In this document: positions 21,078 to 31,805 of the stretch, one piece after another
Layout: every line of letters begins with the position of its first letter
Numbering within the stretch: the stretch's first letter is position 1
Source of the DNA: Aquabacterium sp.
GTDB lineage: Bacteria; Pseudomonadota; Gammaproteobacteria; Burkholderiales; Burkholderiaceae_C
Direction of reading: 5' to 3'
Assembly (NCBI RefSeq): GCF_029946005.1
Contig: NZ_JAQSDR010000009.1
Location: 124,001-188,000, forward strand
DNA: 64,000 nt
Position numbers and translations under genes: made by a program
The notes under the pieces: model-generated
The model's database searches: none
What the model saw: the letters and a program-made list of their open reading frames with translations, nothing else
Told to the model about the DNA's origin: nothing

Positions 21078-23348
21078 ATGCTGCGTTTCCGTTTTCCCAT
21101 CGTCATCATCGACGAAGACTTCCGCTCTGAAAACACCTCGGGCCTGGGCATCCGCGCCTTGGCCGACGCCATCGTGAAAGAGGGTTTCGAGGTGCTGGGC
21201 GTGACCAACTACGGCGACCTGTCGCAGTTCGCGCAGCAGCAAAGCCGGGCCAGCGCCTTTATCCTGTCGATCGACGACGAAGAGTTTGGCGCGGGCTCCA
21301 AGGGAGAAGTCGATTCGGCCCTCAAGGCCTTGCGCGCTTTCGTCAGCGAGATCCGCTTCAAGAATGCGGACATCCCCATCTACCTGTATGGCGAGACACG
21401 CACCTCACAGCACATCCCCAACGACATCCTGCGCGAGCTGCACGGCTTCATCCACATGTTCGAGGAGACGCCCGAGTTCCTGGCGCGCCACGTGATCCGT
21501 GAGGCCAAAAGCTACCTTGACTCGCTGGCGCCACCTTTCTTCAAGGCGCTGATGGACTACGCCCAGGACGGTTCCTACTCATGGCATTGCCCCGGCCACT
21601 CCGGCGGCGTGGCATTCTTGAAGAGCCCCGTGGGCCAGATGTTCCACCAGTTCTATGGCGAGAACATGCTGCGCGCCGACGTCTGCAATGCGGTCGAGGA
21701 GTTGGGCCAGTTGCTGGACCACACTGGCCCCGTGGCCGCGTCCGAGCGCAACGCAGCGCGCATTTTCAACGCCGACCATTGCTTCTTCGTCACCAACGGC
21801 ACGTCCACCTCCAACAAGATGGTGTGGCACCACACCGTGGCGCCGGGCGACGTGGTGCTGGTGGACCGCAACTGCCACAAGTCCATCCTGCACGCGATCA
21901 TCATGACCGGGGCCATTCCCGTGTTCCTGACGCCCACGCGCAACCACTTCGGCCTGATCGGCCCGATCCCGCAAAGCGAGTTCACCAGGGCCTCGATCGA
22001 GAAGAAGATCAAGGCGCACCCGCTGCTCAAGGGCGTGGACCCCAAGAAGGTCAAGCCGCGCATTTTGACGATCACGCAGAGCACGTATGACGGCGTGCTC
22101 TACAACACCGAGACCATCAAGGGCATGCTTGACGGCTGGATCGACAACATCCACTTCGACGAAGCCTGGTTGCCGCACGCAGCCTTCCACAGCTTCTATG
22201 GCGAGTTCCACGCCATGGGCAAGGACCGCGTGCGCCCCAAGGAAGCCGTGGTTTACGCCACGCAGTCCACGCACAAGTTGTTGGCCGGCATCAGCCAGGC
22301 CTCACAGGTGCTGGTTCAAGACGCGCAGAACACCAAGCTGGACACGCACCTGTTCAACGAGGCCTACCTGATGCACACCTCCACCAGCCCGCAGTACGCC
22401 ATCATCGCGTCCTGCGATGTGGCGGCGGCCATGATGGAGCCGCCCGGCGGTACCGCGCTGGTGGAGGAAAGCATCCGCGAGGCGGTGGACTTCCGCCGCG
22501 CCATGCGCAAGGTGGACAAGGAGTTCGGCAAGGACTGGTGGTTCAAGGTCTGGGGGCCGGACAAGCTCACCAAAGACGACGTGGGCTCGCCCGATGACTG
22601 GATGCTCAAAGGCAATGCCAAGTGGCACGGCTTTGGCGACCTGGCCGATGGGTTCAACATGCTCGACCCGATCAAGTCGACCATCATCAACCCGGGTCTG
22701 GACGTGTCGGGCAAGTTCGCCGAAACGGGCATCCCGGCCAGCATCGTCACCAAGTACCTGGCCGAGCACGGCGTGGTGGTCGAGAAGACTGGCCTGTACT
22801 CGTTCTTCATCATGTTCACCATCGGCATCACCAAGGGCCGTTGGAACACGCTGCTGACCGCTTTGCAGCAGTTCAAGGACGACTACGACAAGAACCAGCC
22901 CATGTGGCGTGTGTTGCCCGAGTTCTGCGCCAAGTGGCCGATTTATGAACGCGTGGGCCTGAGCGACCTGTGCCAGCGCATCCACCAGATGTACGCCAAG
23001 AGCGACATCGCGCGCCTGACGACCGAGATGTACCTGTCGGACCTGCAGCCTGCGATGAAGCCCAGTGAGGCTTATGCCTACATCGCGCACCGCAAGACCG
23101 AGCGGGTGGAGATCGAACAGCTGGAAGGGCGTGTCACGACCGCCTTGCTGACGCCTTACCCACCCGGCATCCCGCTGCTGATTCCTGGCGAGCGCTTCAA
23201 CAAGAAGATCGTGGACTACCTGCGCTTCGCCCGCGATTTCAACAAGATGTTCCCGGGCTTCACCACCGACGTGCACGGCCTGGTGGCCCAGCCCAACGAG
23301 GCGGGCGAGCTTTGCTACTACGTGGATTGCGTCAAGGACGAAGGCTGA
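21078..23348 (+). CDS. Biodegradative-type Orn/Lys/Arg decarboxylase (arginine decarboxylase AdiA-like by length)
   Basis: A PLP fold-type I amino-acid decarboxylase of 756 residues, close to AdiA (755) and longer than CadA or SpeC. It has an N-terminal wing domain (FPIVIIDEDFRSENTSGLGI), a PLP core with SWHCPGHSGGVAF, VTNGTSTSNKMVWH and the Schiff-base lysine near residue 400 in TQSTHKLLAG, then a C-terminal domain. A start far upstream in the same frame would run through the nfeD region and is rejected, because family proteins begin near this Met and AGGGG lies eight bases before it. No amino acid/polyamine antiporter is adjacent, so the substrate is uncertain and a biosynthetic polyamine role is possible. 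Confidence 0.9.
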   Translation: MLRFRFPIVIIDEDFRSENTSGLGIRALADAIVKEGFEVLGVTNYGDLSQFAQQQSRASAFILSIDDEEFGAGSKGEVDSALKALRAFVSEIRFKNADIPIYLYGETRTSQHIPNDILRELHGFIHMFEETPEFLARHVIREAKSYLDSLAPPFFKALMDYAQDGSYSWHCPGHSGGVAFLKSPVGQMFHQFYGENMLRADVCNAVEELGQLLDHTGPVAASERNAARIFNADHCFFVTNGTSTSNKMVWHHTVAPGDVVLVDRNCHKSILHAIIMTGAIPVFLTPTRNHFGLIGPIPQSEFTRASIEKKIKAHPLLKGVDPKKVKPRILTITQSTYDGVLYNTETIKGMLDGWIDNIHFDEAWLPHAAFHSFYGEFHAMGKDRVRPKEAVVYATQSTHKLLAGISQASQVLVQDAQNTKLDTHLFNEAYLMHTSTSPQYAIIASCDVAAAMMEPPGGTALVEESIREAVDFRRAMRKVDKEFGKDWWFKVWGPDKLTKDDVGSPDDWMLKGNAKWHGFGDLADGFNMLDPIKSTIINPGLDVSGKFAETGIPASIVTKYLAEHGVVVEKTGLYSFFIMFTIGITKGRWNTLLTALQQFKDDYDKNQPMWRVLPEFCAKWPIYERVGLSDLCQRIHQMYAKSDIARLTTEMYLSDLQPAMKPSEAYAYIAHRKTERVEIEQLEGRVTTALLTPYPPGIPLLIPGERFNKKIVDYLRFARDFNKMFPGFTTDVHGLVAQPNEAGELCYYVDCVKDEG

Positions 23349-23358
23349 GCTTCAGCCT
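23342..23358. terminator. Possible hairpin between convergent genes, overlapping the decarboxylase stop codon
   Basis: AGGCTGA-GCT-TCAGCCT is a perfect seven-base stem with a three-base loop. It includes the stop codon of the decarboxylase and faces the 3' end of the histidine kinase gene. No T-run follows on either strand, so intrinsic termination is doubtful. Confidence 0.35.
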
Positions 23359-23369
23359 GGGATGTGGGC

Positions 23370-23993
23370 TCAGGGTAGCCACAGCTCGAAGCTTGCGCCG
23401 CCTTCCGGGCGGTTGATCAGCGTCACCCGGCCTTCGCGGCCGTCGCAGCGGTGGGCCTTGGCCACGGCCTCGCACAACGCGGTGCCCAGGCCGGTGGATT
23501 GGTCGGAGGGGTCGATGGCGCCCAGGCCGGGGCCGTCGTCGTCAATGCTCAGCACGAGGTAGCCATCCTGCTCTCGAGCGCCCATGACCACTTGGTGTCG
23601 GCTGAAGCGAACGGCATTGTGAAGCGCGGCCTCCAGCGCCATGTAGACCACGCGCCGGTCAAGGTACCAGAACGAGGGCATACCGATGCCGTCACCTTTC
23701 AAGGTCACCTTGGCCGTGCCCGGTGTGATCAGGCGTTTGAGGGCGGCCGTGTGCTGCAGCGACTTCAACATGTCCAGCGGTGATTCGTCCTCGCTGTGAA
23801 CCTTCAATCCATCGCCCGCGCCATACACGGTCAGGAACTGAACGAACTGGCGGCGCAATTCGGTGCAGTGCACATAAGCACTTTGGGCCAGGCCGGGATC
23901 CGGCTGGTCGATCAAGGCTTCCAGTTCGCATTCAAGGGCGCCCAGCGCGTTCTTCAAATCGTGTGCGATGAGGGCAAAGGAGGCGGTTTCCAT
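23370..23993 (-). CDS. Small soluble sensor histidine kinase
   Basis: A 207-residue kinase without membrane segments or an input domain. It shows an H-box FALIAHDLKNALGALECELE (phosphoacceptor His near residue 11), an N-box MALEAALHNAVRFS, a G1 box IDDDGPGLG and a G2 box STGLGTALCEAVAKAH. The DHp helices are short and variant, so it may act as a histidine kinase or as a phosphatase/phosphotransfer protein. It lies 16 bases downstream of the REC-TPR gene and is almost certainly cotranscribed with it. Confidence 0.85.
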   Translation of the reverse strand: METASFALIAHDLKNALGALECELEALIDQPDPGLAQSAYVHCTELRRQFVQFLTVYGAGDGLKVHSEDESPLDMLKSLQHTAALKRLITPGTAKVTLKGDGIGMPSFWYLDRRVVYMALEAALHNAVRFSRHQVVMGAREQDGYLVLSIDDDGPGLGAIDPSDQSTGLGTALCEAVAKAHRCDGREGRVTLINRPEGGASFELWLP

Positions 23994-24009
23994 GGTGTCG
24001 TGTTCCGGC

Positions 24010-25650
24010 TCAATGATGGGCCGAAGCGGTCTCCATGCTGGCCAGGGTCTCCCTGAAATAGCGCTTCATCATCGTCACGCGGTCGTTGCCCGGCATGAGC
24101 TGTTCCAATCGATTCAGGTACAGGCGCACGCGCTCGACCATCTCGTTGTTGTGCTCCTTCTTCAGCCGCAAGGCCATGCAGTTGATCTGAGTTGCCTGCA
24201 AAAGCACGCCAGTATTTTCCGGGTAGTCGCGCACGGCGGTTTCAATGGCCGCCACGGCCTCGTCGATCTGGCTATCGCGCAGCAGCTTGCGCGCGTCCTG
24301 CACTCGGGCCTGCATGGCGGCCGAGGCGGTGTTGATGATGCGGTCAATCTTGTCTTCGTGGCCCGTTTCACGCAGGGCATTGCCGATCATTTGCTTGGTT
24401 TTGGGGTTCTCGTGGTCAGAGCTGACGGCGGTGGCCAGCAGCTTCAAGCCTTCCTCCTCATGCCCGGCCATCAGCTCTGCCTTGGCCAGGGCGATGGTGG
24501 CAAAGTCGGCCTTGCCTTGGCGAAGCGTTTCGCGGGCTCGCTTGAGGGTTTTCTCCGCCTCGTCGGGTGTGCCAGCCTTGACTTGCGCCTGAACCTGGAT
24601 GGCCAGGGCCACACTGCCAAAGGCCGGCAGGTTGCGGTACAGGCTGCTGCCTTCCGCCAGCAGTTTCAAGGCTTCGGCCGACTCACCCAAGTCGACCATG
24701 GCCTGGGCCAGCAACAGGGTGTCCTGGGGCTGGGCGATCACCGAACCCCGGGTGGCCTTGGCCACTTTCTGCATGCACTCCTTGGCTGTGTCCAGGTCGC
24801 CATTGCGGTAGGCGCTTTCGCCCAGCAAACGTTGACGCCGGGCAGAGGGCACCACCGTGGCCGCATCGCGCAAGACCCACATCGCGCCTTGCGCGTCACC
24901 CTTGGCGTCCATTGATTCCGCCACCACGTCATAGGCCGCCACATTTTTCTCGCCTTCAGGGGTTTGGATGATGTCCTGGGCGAGTTGCCTGGCCTCGTCG
25001 AATTGGCCTGCAGCCTTGTGCGCTCGGGCCAGGCCCAACTGCGCCCAAGGCAGGTTGGCGCGCTTGTCCAGGGCCTGCCGGTAGGTTTGCTTGGCATCCT
25101 CGTGCTTGCCCAGTTGCAGCAAGGTTTTGCCCTTGATCTGCAGCACAGCCATCGTCCAGCGGTTCTCGGTTTTCAGGCTTTGATCACAGGCCTGGACGGC
25201 GCCCAGCAGGTCGTCCTTGGCGAGCTTCTGGGTGATGGGCAGCAAGGCATCGCGCTTTTCGAGCAGGGTCTTCAGGCGGTCTTCGATGTGGCTGGCGGTG
25301 ATGGGTTTGAGCAGGTAAGCGTCCGGGTGGTGCTCAGTGGCGGCGGCCACGGAGGCATAGGCACTTTCCGCCGTCACCATGAAAAAAAGGCAATCCGCAG
25401 GCAGCAGCTTGGTGTCGCGCAGGTGCTCGAACAACTGCTGGCCATCGGTTTTCTGGTTCAGGTTGTAGTCGCACAGGATCAGGTTGTATCGGCGGCTGCG
25501 GATCTGTCGCGCGGCGTCTTCCGCGTTGGCTGCCACGTCAACCCGGGTGATGCCCAACTGACCCAACTGGCCACGCAAGGTGGTCTGCTGCACCGACATG
25601 TCGTCGATGACCAAAGCCTGAATGGTTGAAAACTGAGTTTGAGTTGCCAT
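24010..25650 (-). CDS. Response regulator with N-terminal REC domain and C-terminal TPR repeats
   Basis: A 546-residue protein. The receiver domain (about 10-130) has the acidic pair DD at 16-17, phosphoacceptor Asp near 61 (LILCDYNL), Thr near 93 (MVTA) and Lys near 115 (YLLKPI), so it should be phosphorylatable. The remaining 400 residues are helical repeats of TPR type (for example TLLQLGKHEDAKQTYRQALD and AHKAAGQFDEARQLAQDI), implying output by protein-protein contact and not by DNA binding. The downstream soluble kinase is the likely partner. The target is unknown. Confidence 0.9.
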   Translation of the reverse strand: MATQTQFSTIQALVIDDMSVQQTTLRGQLGQLGITRVDVAANAEDAARQIRSRRYNLILCDYNLNQKTDGQQLFEHLRDTKLLPADCLFFMVTAESAYASVAAATEHHPDAYLLKPITASHIEDRLKTLLEKRDALLPITQKLAKDDLLGAVQACDQSLKTENRWTMAVLQIKGKTLLQLGKHEDAKQTYRQALDKRANLPWAQLGLARAHKAAGQFDEARQLAQDIIQTPEGEKNVAAYDVVAESMDAKGDAQGAMWVLRDAATVVPSARRQRLLGESAYRNGDLDTAKECMQKVAKATRGSVIAQPQDTLLLAQAMVDLGESAEALKLLAEGSSLYRNLPAFGSVALAIQVQAQVKAGTPDEAEKTLKRARETLRQGKADFATIALAKAELMAGHEEEGLKLLATAVSSDHENPKTKQMIGNALRETGHEDKIDRIINTASAAMQARVQDARKLLRDSQIDEAVAAIETAVRDYPENTGVLLQATQINCMALRLKKEHNNEMVERVRLYLNRLEQLMPGNDRVTMMKRYFRETLASMETASAHH

Positions 25651-25736
25651 GAAAAATTACCCGCATCCTGTGTTTAAGCCACGCTGTATTTCGCATTTCG
25701 GCATTTCAGGGGCACAACTTGAGCCTCATGCATTAA

Positions 25737-25746
25737 CTGTGCACAG
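25737..25746. promoter_or_regulatory. Perfect short palindrome upstream of the ABC transporter operon
   Basis: CTGTGCACAG is a perfect ten-base palindrome 52 bases before the ABC binding-protein start. It could be an operator half-set. It is too short to be a LexA box (CTGT-N8-ACAG), and a ten-base palindrome can occur by chance. Confidence 0.25.
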
Positions 25747-25797
25747 ATCTTGCGTCAGCCGGTTCATCCTCTTTTTGCCTCTGTGGAGTTTTGCCAA

Positions 25798-26823
25798 ATG
25801 ACCTTGTTCCAGCTCTTCCGTCGTGCTCTCCTGATTCAAATCGCTGGCGTGAGCCTGTGCCAGGCGGCCACTCCCATCAAATTTCAGCTGGATTGGCGTT
25901 TTGAGGGGCCTTCAGCCTTGTTCTTGCAGCCGGTGGCCAAGGGGTACTTCAAGCAAGCAGGTCTGGACGTGAGCGTGGATGCCGGCAATGGGTCGGGCGG
26001 CACGGTCACCCGCGTGGCCTCTGGCTCGTACGACCTGGGCTTTGCCGACATGGCCGCGCTGATGGAGTTCCACGCGAACAACCCGGACGCCCCGAACAAG
26101 CCCGTGGCCATCATGATGGTTTACAACAACACCCCGGCCGCCGCGTTTGCCCTGAAGGCTTCGGGCATCAAGACGCCCGCCGACCTGGCTGGCAAGAAGC
26201 TGGGTGCGCCTGTGTTTGATGCTGGCCGCAAAGCCTGGCCCATCTTTGCCAAAGCCAACAAGGTGGGGGCGGTGACCTGGACCAGCATGGACCCGGCCTT
26301 GCGCGAAACCATGCTGGTGCGGGGCGATGTCGATGCCATCACCGGTTTTTCATTCACATCCATGCTGAACCTGGAAGCCCGGGGCGTCAAGCCTCAGGAC
26401 ATCGTGGTGCTGCCTTACGCGCAATACGGGGTGAAGTTGTACGGCAACGCCATCATCGCGTCGCCCCGCATCCTCAAGGAGAACCCCGAGGCCGTGAAGG
26501 CATTTTTGTTGGCGTTCACCAAAGGCGTCAAAGAGGTGCTGGCCAATCCTGATGCCAGCATCGAATCGGTCAAAGCGCGTGACGGCATCATCAATGTCGA
26601 GGTTGAAAAGCGACGTTTGAAGATGGCCATTGATCAAGTCGTCAACAGCCCAGATGCCCGCGCGGAAGGCTTTGGCCAGGTGAAACTGCCGCGCTTGTCG
26701 CTGATGGCCTCGCAGGTTGCTGATGCCTTCAGCACCAAGTCACGTGTGAGCCCGGAGGCCGTCTGGACGCCAGCCTACTTGCCGTCCAGTGCCGAGCTGA
26801 ATGTGCTGCCCGCCAAAAAGTGA
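25798..26823 (+). CDS. ABC transporter periplasmic substrate-binding protein, NitT/TauT (NMT1) family
   Basis: A 341-residue protein with a signal peptide (RRALLIQIAGVSLCQAA, cleavage likely just before TPIKF) and an NMT1/SsuA-like fold (KFQLDWRFEGPSALFLQPVA, then GYFKQAGLDV and VASGSYDLGFADMAAL). The family binds nitrate, taurine, sulfonates or thiamine-precursor pyrimidines. The CCCFC motif of ThiY is absent, and no thi, ssu or tau enzymes are adjacent, so the ligand is unassigned. The ATG at 25798 has GTGGAG about nine bases upstream and gives a normal signal peptide. Confidence 0.88.
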   Translation: MTLFQLFRRALLIQIAGVSLCQAATPIKFQLDWRFEGPSALFLQPVAKGYFKQAGLDVSVDAGNGSGGTVTRVASGSYDLGFADMAALMEFHANNPDAPNKPVAIMMVYNNTPAAAFALKASGIKTPADLAGKKLGAPVFDAGRKAWPIFAKANKVGAVTWTSMDPALRETMLVRGDVDAITGFSFTSMLNLEARGVKPQDIVVLPYAQYGVKLYGNAIIASPRILKENPEAVKAFLLAFTKGVKEVLANPDASIESVKARDGIINVEVEKRRLKMAIDQVVNSPDARAEGFGQVKLPRLSLMASQVADAFSTKSRVSPEAVWTPAYLPSSAELNVLPAKK

Positions 26824-26833
26824 GTGCCGGACG

Positions 26834-27661
26834 ATGAGCGCATTTGTTGATTTCAAGAACGTCTGGCTGGCCTACAACGAGGCCTTGCTGGCGCAACAAC
26901 AGTTCGCGGTAGAGGATGTCAGCCTGAGCATTGGCGAGGGTGAGTTCGTCGCCATCGTAGGCCCCTCGGGCTGCGGCAAATCCACCTTCATGAAGCTGAC
27001 CACCGGTTTGAAGATGCCCTCGCGTGGCAGCATCACGATTGGCGGTCAACCCGTCACGGGGCCTTTGAAGATCACGGGCATGGCGTTTCAGGCGCCATCA
27101 CTGCTGCCTTGGCGGACCACGGTGGACAACGTGCTGTTGCCGCTGGAGATCGTCGAGCCTTATCGCTCCAACTTCCGCGCCAAGCGGGCCGAGTACGAAG
27201 CCAAGGCCAGGGCTTTGCTGCAAAGCGTGGGCCTGGGGGGCTACGAAGACAAGTTTCCCTGGCAGTTGTCGGGCGGTATGCAGCAGCGCGCCAGCATCTG
27301 CCGCGCGCTCATCCACGAGCCCAAAATGCTTTTGCTCGACGAGCCCTTTGGTGCCCTGGATGCCTTCACCCGTGAGGAACTTTGGTGCGCCTTGCGTGAC
27401 CTGCAAGCCCAGCGGGGCTTCAACGTCATCCTGGTGACCCACGACCTGCGCGAGGCGGTGTTCCTGGCGGACACGGTCTACGTGATGAGCCGCAGCCCCG
27501 GCCGCATCCTGGCCAAACGCGAGATCGAGCTGCCACGGCCACGCGATCTGGAGGTCACTTACACGCCTGAATTCACCAACATAGTGCACGAGCTGCGTGC
27601 ACACATTGGTGCCATGCGCAAGCCGACATCCATGGCAGCCTCGCCGGAGGTGGCGCAATGA
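26834..27661 (+). CDS. ABC transporter ATP-binding protein, NitT/TauT family
   Basis: A 275-residue ATPase with Walker A VGPSGCGKST, Q-loop MAFQAPSLLPWRT, signature WQLSGGMQQRASI, Walker B MLLLDEPFGALDAFTRE and switch His in LVTHDLREAVFLAD. It energises import with the preceding binding protein and the following permease. Its stop overlaps the permease start (ATGA). The start ATG lies ten bases after the binding-protein stop. Confidence 0.93.
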   Translation: MSAFVDFKNVWLAYNEALLAQQQFAVEDVSLSIGEGEFVAIVGPSGCGKSTFMKLTTGLKMPSRGSITIGGQPVTGPLKITGMAFQAPSLLPWRTTVDNVLLPLEIVEPYRSNFRAKRAEYEAKARALLQSVGLGGYEDKFPWQLSGGMQQRASICRALIHEPKMLLLDEPFGALDAFTREELWCALRDLQAQRGFNVILVTHDLREAVFLADTVYVMSRSPGRILAKREIELPRPRDLEVTYTPEFTNIVHELRAHIGAMRKPTSMAASPEVAQ

Positions 27662-28437
27662 CGATGAAGTTGAGCTCACCCCAACTGGAGCGCTGGGCGC
27701 CCTGGGGCTTGTTGCTGATCATCTTGCTGCTGTGGCAGGTGGCGTGCTCCGTGTTCTCAGTGTCCGAGTACATCTTTCCCAGCCCGACGCGGATTGCCCA
27801 ACAATTGGTCGAGTTCCATGCCGAGATCCTCCGACACGCCTGGCGCACTTTCTGGGTGACGATGGTCGGTTTTGGTATTGCCATCGTGGTGGGCGTGTTG
27901 CTGGGCTTCCTGGTGGGCAGCTCGCGCCTGGCCTATTCGGCGATCTACCCGCTGATGACGGCATTCAACGCGCTGCCCAAAGCCGCTTTCATCCCGATCC
28001 TGGTGGTCTGGTTCGGCATTGGTGTGGGCCCGGCGGTGCTGACGGCTTTTCTGATCAGCTTCTTTCCCATCATGGTCAACATTGCCACCGGCCTGGCCAC
28101 GTTGGAGCCAGAGCTTGAAGACGTGCTGCGGGTGTTGGGCGCGCGCCGATGGGATGTGCTGATCAAGGTTGGTCTGCCGCGCTCCATGCCGTACTTTTAC
28201 GGTTCGCTGAAGGTGGCCATCACGCTGGCCTTCGTTGGCACCACGGTGTCCGAGATGACCGCCTCGAACGAAGGCATCGGCTACCTGCTGATCTCGGCTG
28301 GATCATCCATGCAGATGGGGCTGGCGTTCGGTGGGTTGATGGTGGTGGGCGCCATGGCCATGATCATGTACGAGCTGTTCTCCGTGATCGAAACCCGCAC
28401 CACGGCTTGGGCTCACCGCAGCAACCAAAACCACTGA
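27658..28437 (+). CDS. ABC transporter permease, NitT/TauT (SsuC/TauC-like) family
   Basis: A 259-residue protein with about six membrane segments. The EAA-type cytoplasmic loop is LEDVLRVLGARRWDVLIKVGLPRSMPYF, which contacts the ATPase. The start overlaps the ATPase stop by four bases. It completes a three-gene importer of unknown substrate, and a hairpin terminator follows nine bases after the stop. Confidence 0.92.
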   Translation: MTMKLSSPQLERWAPWGLLLIILLLWQVACSVFSVSEYIFPSPTRIAQQLVEFHAEILRHAWRTFWVTMVGFGIAIVVGVLLGFLVGSSRLAYSAIYPLMTAFNALPKAAFIPILVVWFGIGVGPAVLTAFLISFFPIMVNIATGLATLEPELEDVLRVLGARRWDVLIKVGLPRSMPYFYGSLKVAITLAFVGTTVSEMTASNEGIGYLLISAGSSMQMGLAFGGLMVVGAMAMIMYELFSVIETRTTAWAHRSNQNH

Positions 28438-28446
28438 GGCCATGAA

Positions 28447-28471
28447 AAAGGCACCCGAGGAGGGTGCCTTT
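28447..28471. terminator. Probably bidirectional intrinsic terminator between the ABC operon and dnaJ
   Basis: AAAGGCACCC-GAGGA-GGGTGCCTTT forms a perfect ten-base stem. On the minus strand the hairpin is followed by five T residues, so it should end the grpE-dnaK-dnaJ transcript well. On the plus strand only three T residues follow. Confidence 0.8.
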
Positions 28472-28491
28472 GCTTCGCTTCACTTCACACG

Positions 28492-29646
28492 TTACTTGAA
28501 GATGTTCTTCACCCGATCGGTCCAACTTTTGCTGTTAGGCGAGTGCTTCTCTCCGCCTTTCTTGAACGACTCGTCCAGCTCTTTCAGCAGCTTGCGCTGG
28601 TGCTCCGTCAGCTTGACGGGCGTCTCGACCACGATGTGGCAGTAAAGATCGCCAGGGTAACTGGCCCGGATGCCCTTGATCCCCTTGCCGCGCAGGCGGA
28701 AGGTCTTGCCGTGCTGCGTGCCTTCGGGGATGTCAATCTCGGCCTTGCCGCCCAGCGTGGGCACTTCGATCGAACCGCCCAGCGCCGCCGAGGTCAGCGG
28801 GATCGGCACATTGCAGTGCAGGTCGTCGCCATCGCGCTCGAAGATCTCGTGCTGCTTGATGCGGATCTCGATGTACAAGTCGCCAGCGGGGCCGCCATTG
28901 GTGCCGGGCTCGCCATTGCCCGCCGAGCGGATGCGCATGCCTTCATTGATGCCACCCGGGATCTTGACTTCCAGTGTTTTGGTTTTCTTGACACGGCCTT
29001 GGCCGCTGCAAGTGACGCACGGATCGGGAATGACCTTGCCAGTACCCTGGCAGTGCGGGCAGGTTTGCTGCACGCTGAAAAAGCCCTGACGCATGTGCAC
29101 ATTGCCCGCGCCATTGCACGTGGGGCAGGTCTTGGCGCTGGTGCCGGGCTTGGCGCCAGTACCGCTGCAGGTGACACAGTCTTCCCAGCTGGGGATGCGG
29201 ATCTGCGTGTCCTTGCCGGTGGCCGCTTCTTCCAGCGTGATTTCCATCGCGTAGGACAAGTCGCTGCCGCGGTAGACCTGGGGCCCGCCGCCACGCCGAC
29301 CACCACCACCTTGGCCGCCTTGACCAAAGATGTCGCCAAAGATGTCGCCAAAAGCGTCCGCAAAGCCGCCAAAGCCTTCTGCGCCGGGGCCGCCACGGCC
29401 GCCCATGTTCGGATCCACGCCCGCGTGGCCGAACTGGTCGTAGGCCGCGCGTTTCTTGGCATCCGAGAGCATCTCGTAGGCTTCTTTGCCCTCTTTGAAC
29501 TTCTCTTCGGCGTCTTTGGACTTGTCACCCTGATTGCGGTCGGGGTGATGCTTCATGGCCAGCTTGCGGTAGGCCTTCTTGATGTCTTCCTCGGAAGCGC
29601 CTTTGGCGAGTCCCAGAACTTCGTAGTAATCGCGTTTCGTCGCCAT
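28492..29646 (-). CDS. dnaJ: Chaperone DnaJ (Hsp40)
   Basis: Cochaperone that delivers substrates to DnaK and stimulates its ATPase. The 384-residue protein has a J domain with HPD at 34-36 (AMKHHPDRN), a Gly/Phe linker that includes [14 protein letters not shown], and four CxxCxGxG zinc motifs ([32 protein letters not shown]). A C-terminal substrate-binding region follows. It is the last gene of grpE-dnaK-dnaJ. Confidence 0.97.
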   Translation of the reverse strand: MATKRDYYEVLGLAKGASEEDIKKAYRKLAMKHHPDRNQGDKSKDAEEKFKEGKEAYEMLSDAKKRAAYDQFGHAGVDPNMGGRGGPGAEGFGGFADAFGDIFGDIFGQGGQGGGGRRGGGPQVYRGSDLSYAMEITLEEAATGKDTQIRIPSWEDCVTCSGTGAKPGTSAKTCPTCNGAGNVHMRQGFFSVQQTCPHCQGTGKVIPDPCVTCSGQGRVKKTKTLEVKIPGGINEGMRIRSAGNGEPGTNGGPAGDLYIEIRIKQHEIFERDGDDLHCNVPIPLTSAALGGSIEVPTLGGKAEIDIPEGTQHGKTFRLRGKGIKGIRASYPGDLYCHIVVETPVKLTEHQRKLLKELDESFKKGGEKHSPNSKSWTDRVKNIFK

Positions 29647-29671
29647 GATGCTTTCAGGCTGTGAGTGACAA

Positions 29672-29714
29672 GGGGCACAGGGGTGGGGGATTGTCCCTCA
29701 CACGTCTGTGCCCC
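29672..29714. promoter_or_regulatory. Long two-part hairpin in the dnaK-dnaJ intergenic region
   Basis: GGGGCACAG at 29672-29680 pairs with CTGTGCCCC at 29706-29714. Inside it, GTGGGGGA at 29683-29690 pairs with TCCCTCAC at 29694-29701 (one G-T wobble) around a TTG loop. In the mRNA this is a strong stem-loop between the dnaK stop and the dnaJ start. No long T-run follows it, so attenuation, RNA processing or 3'-end protection are all possible. Confidence 0.6.
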
Positions 29715-29735
29715 AAAAGCTCGATGAAATAAGCC

Positions 29736-31676
<1,941 letters not shown>

Positions 31677-31805
31677 GTTCTAGCTCCTTGGAAACTTCAA
31701 TTCAGTTGTTCGTCATTTGCGTCTGTTTGGCGGGTTTTCAAGGCCTTTGGGCGGGTTTTAAAGCGTTTTTTTCGCTTTTTGGCCGCCGGGCCACCCCCAG
31801 TCGCG

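Noticed and set aside
25737..25746. LexA (SOS) box upstream of the ABC operon
   Set aside because: The LexA consensus needs CTGT and ACAG separated by eight bases; here they are separated by two.
31758..31783. AAAGCG/CGCTTT repeat with an all-T/A loop between grpE and dnaK as a terminator
   Set aside because: On the transcribed (minus) strand the loop is A-rich and no T-run follows the stem; a terminator inside this operon would also be unexpected.
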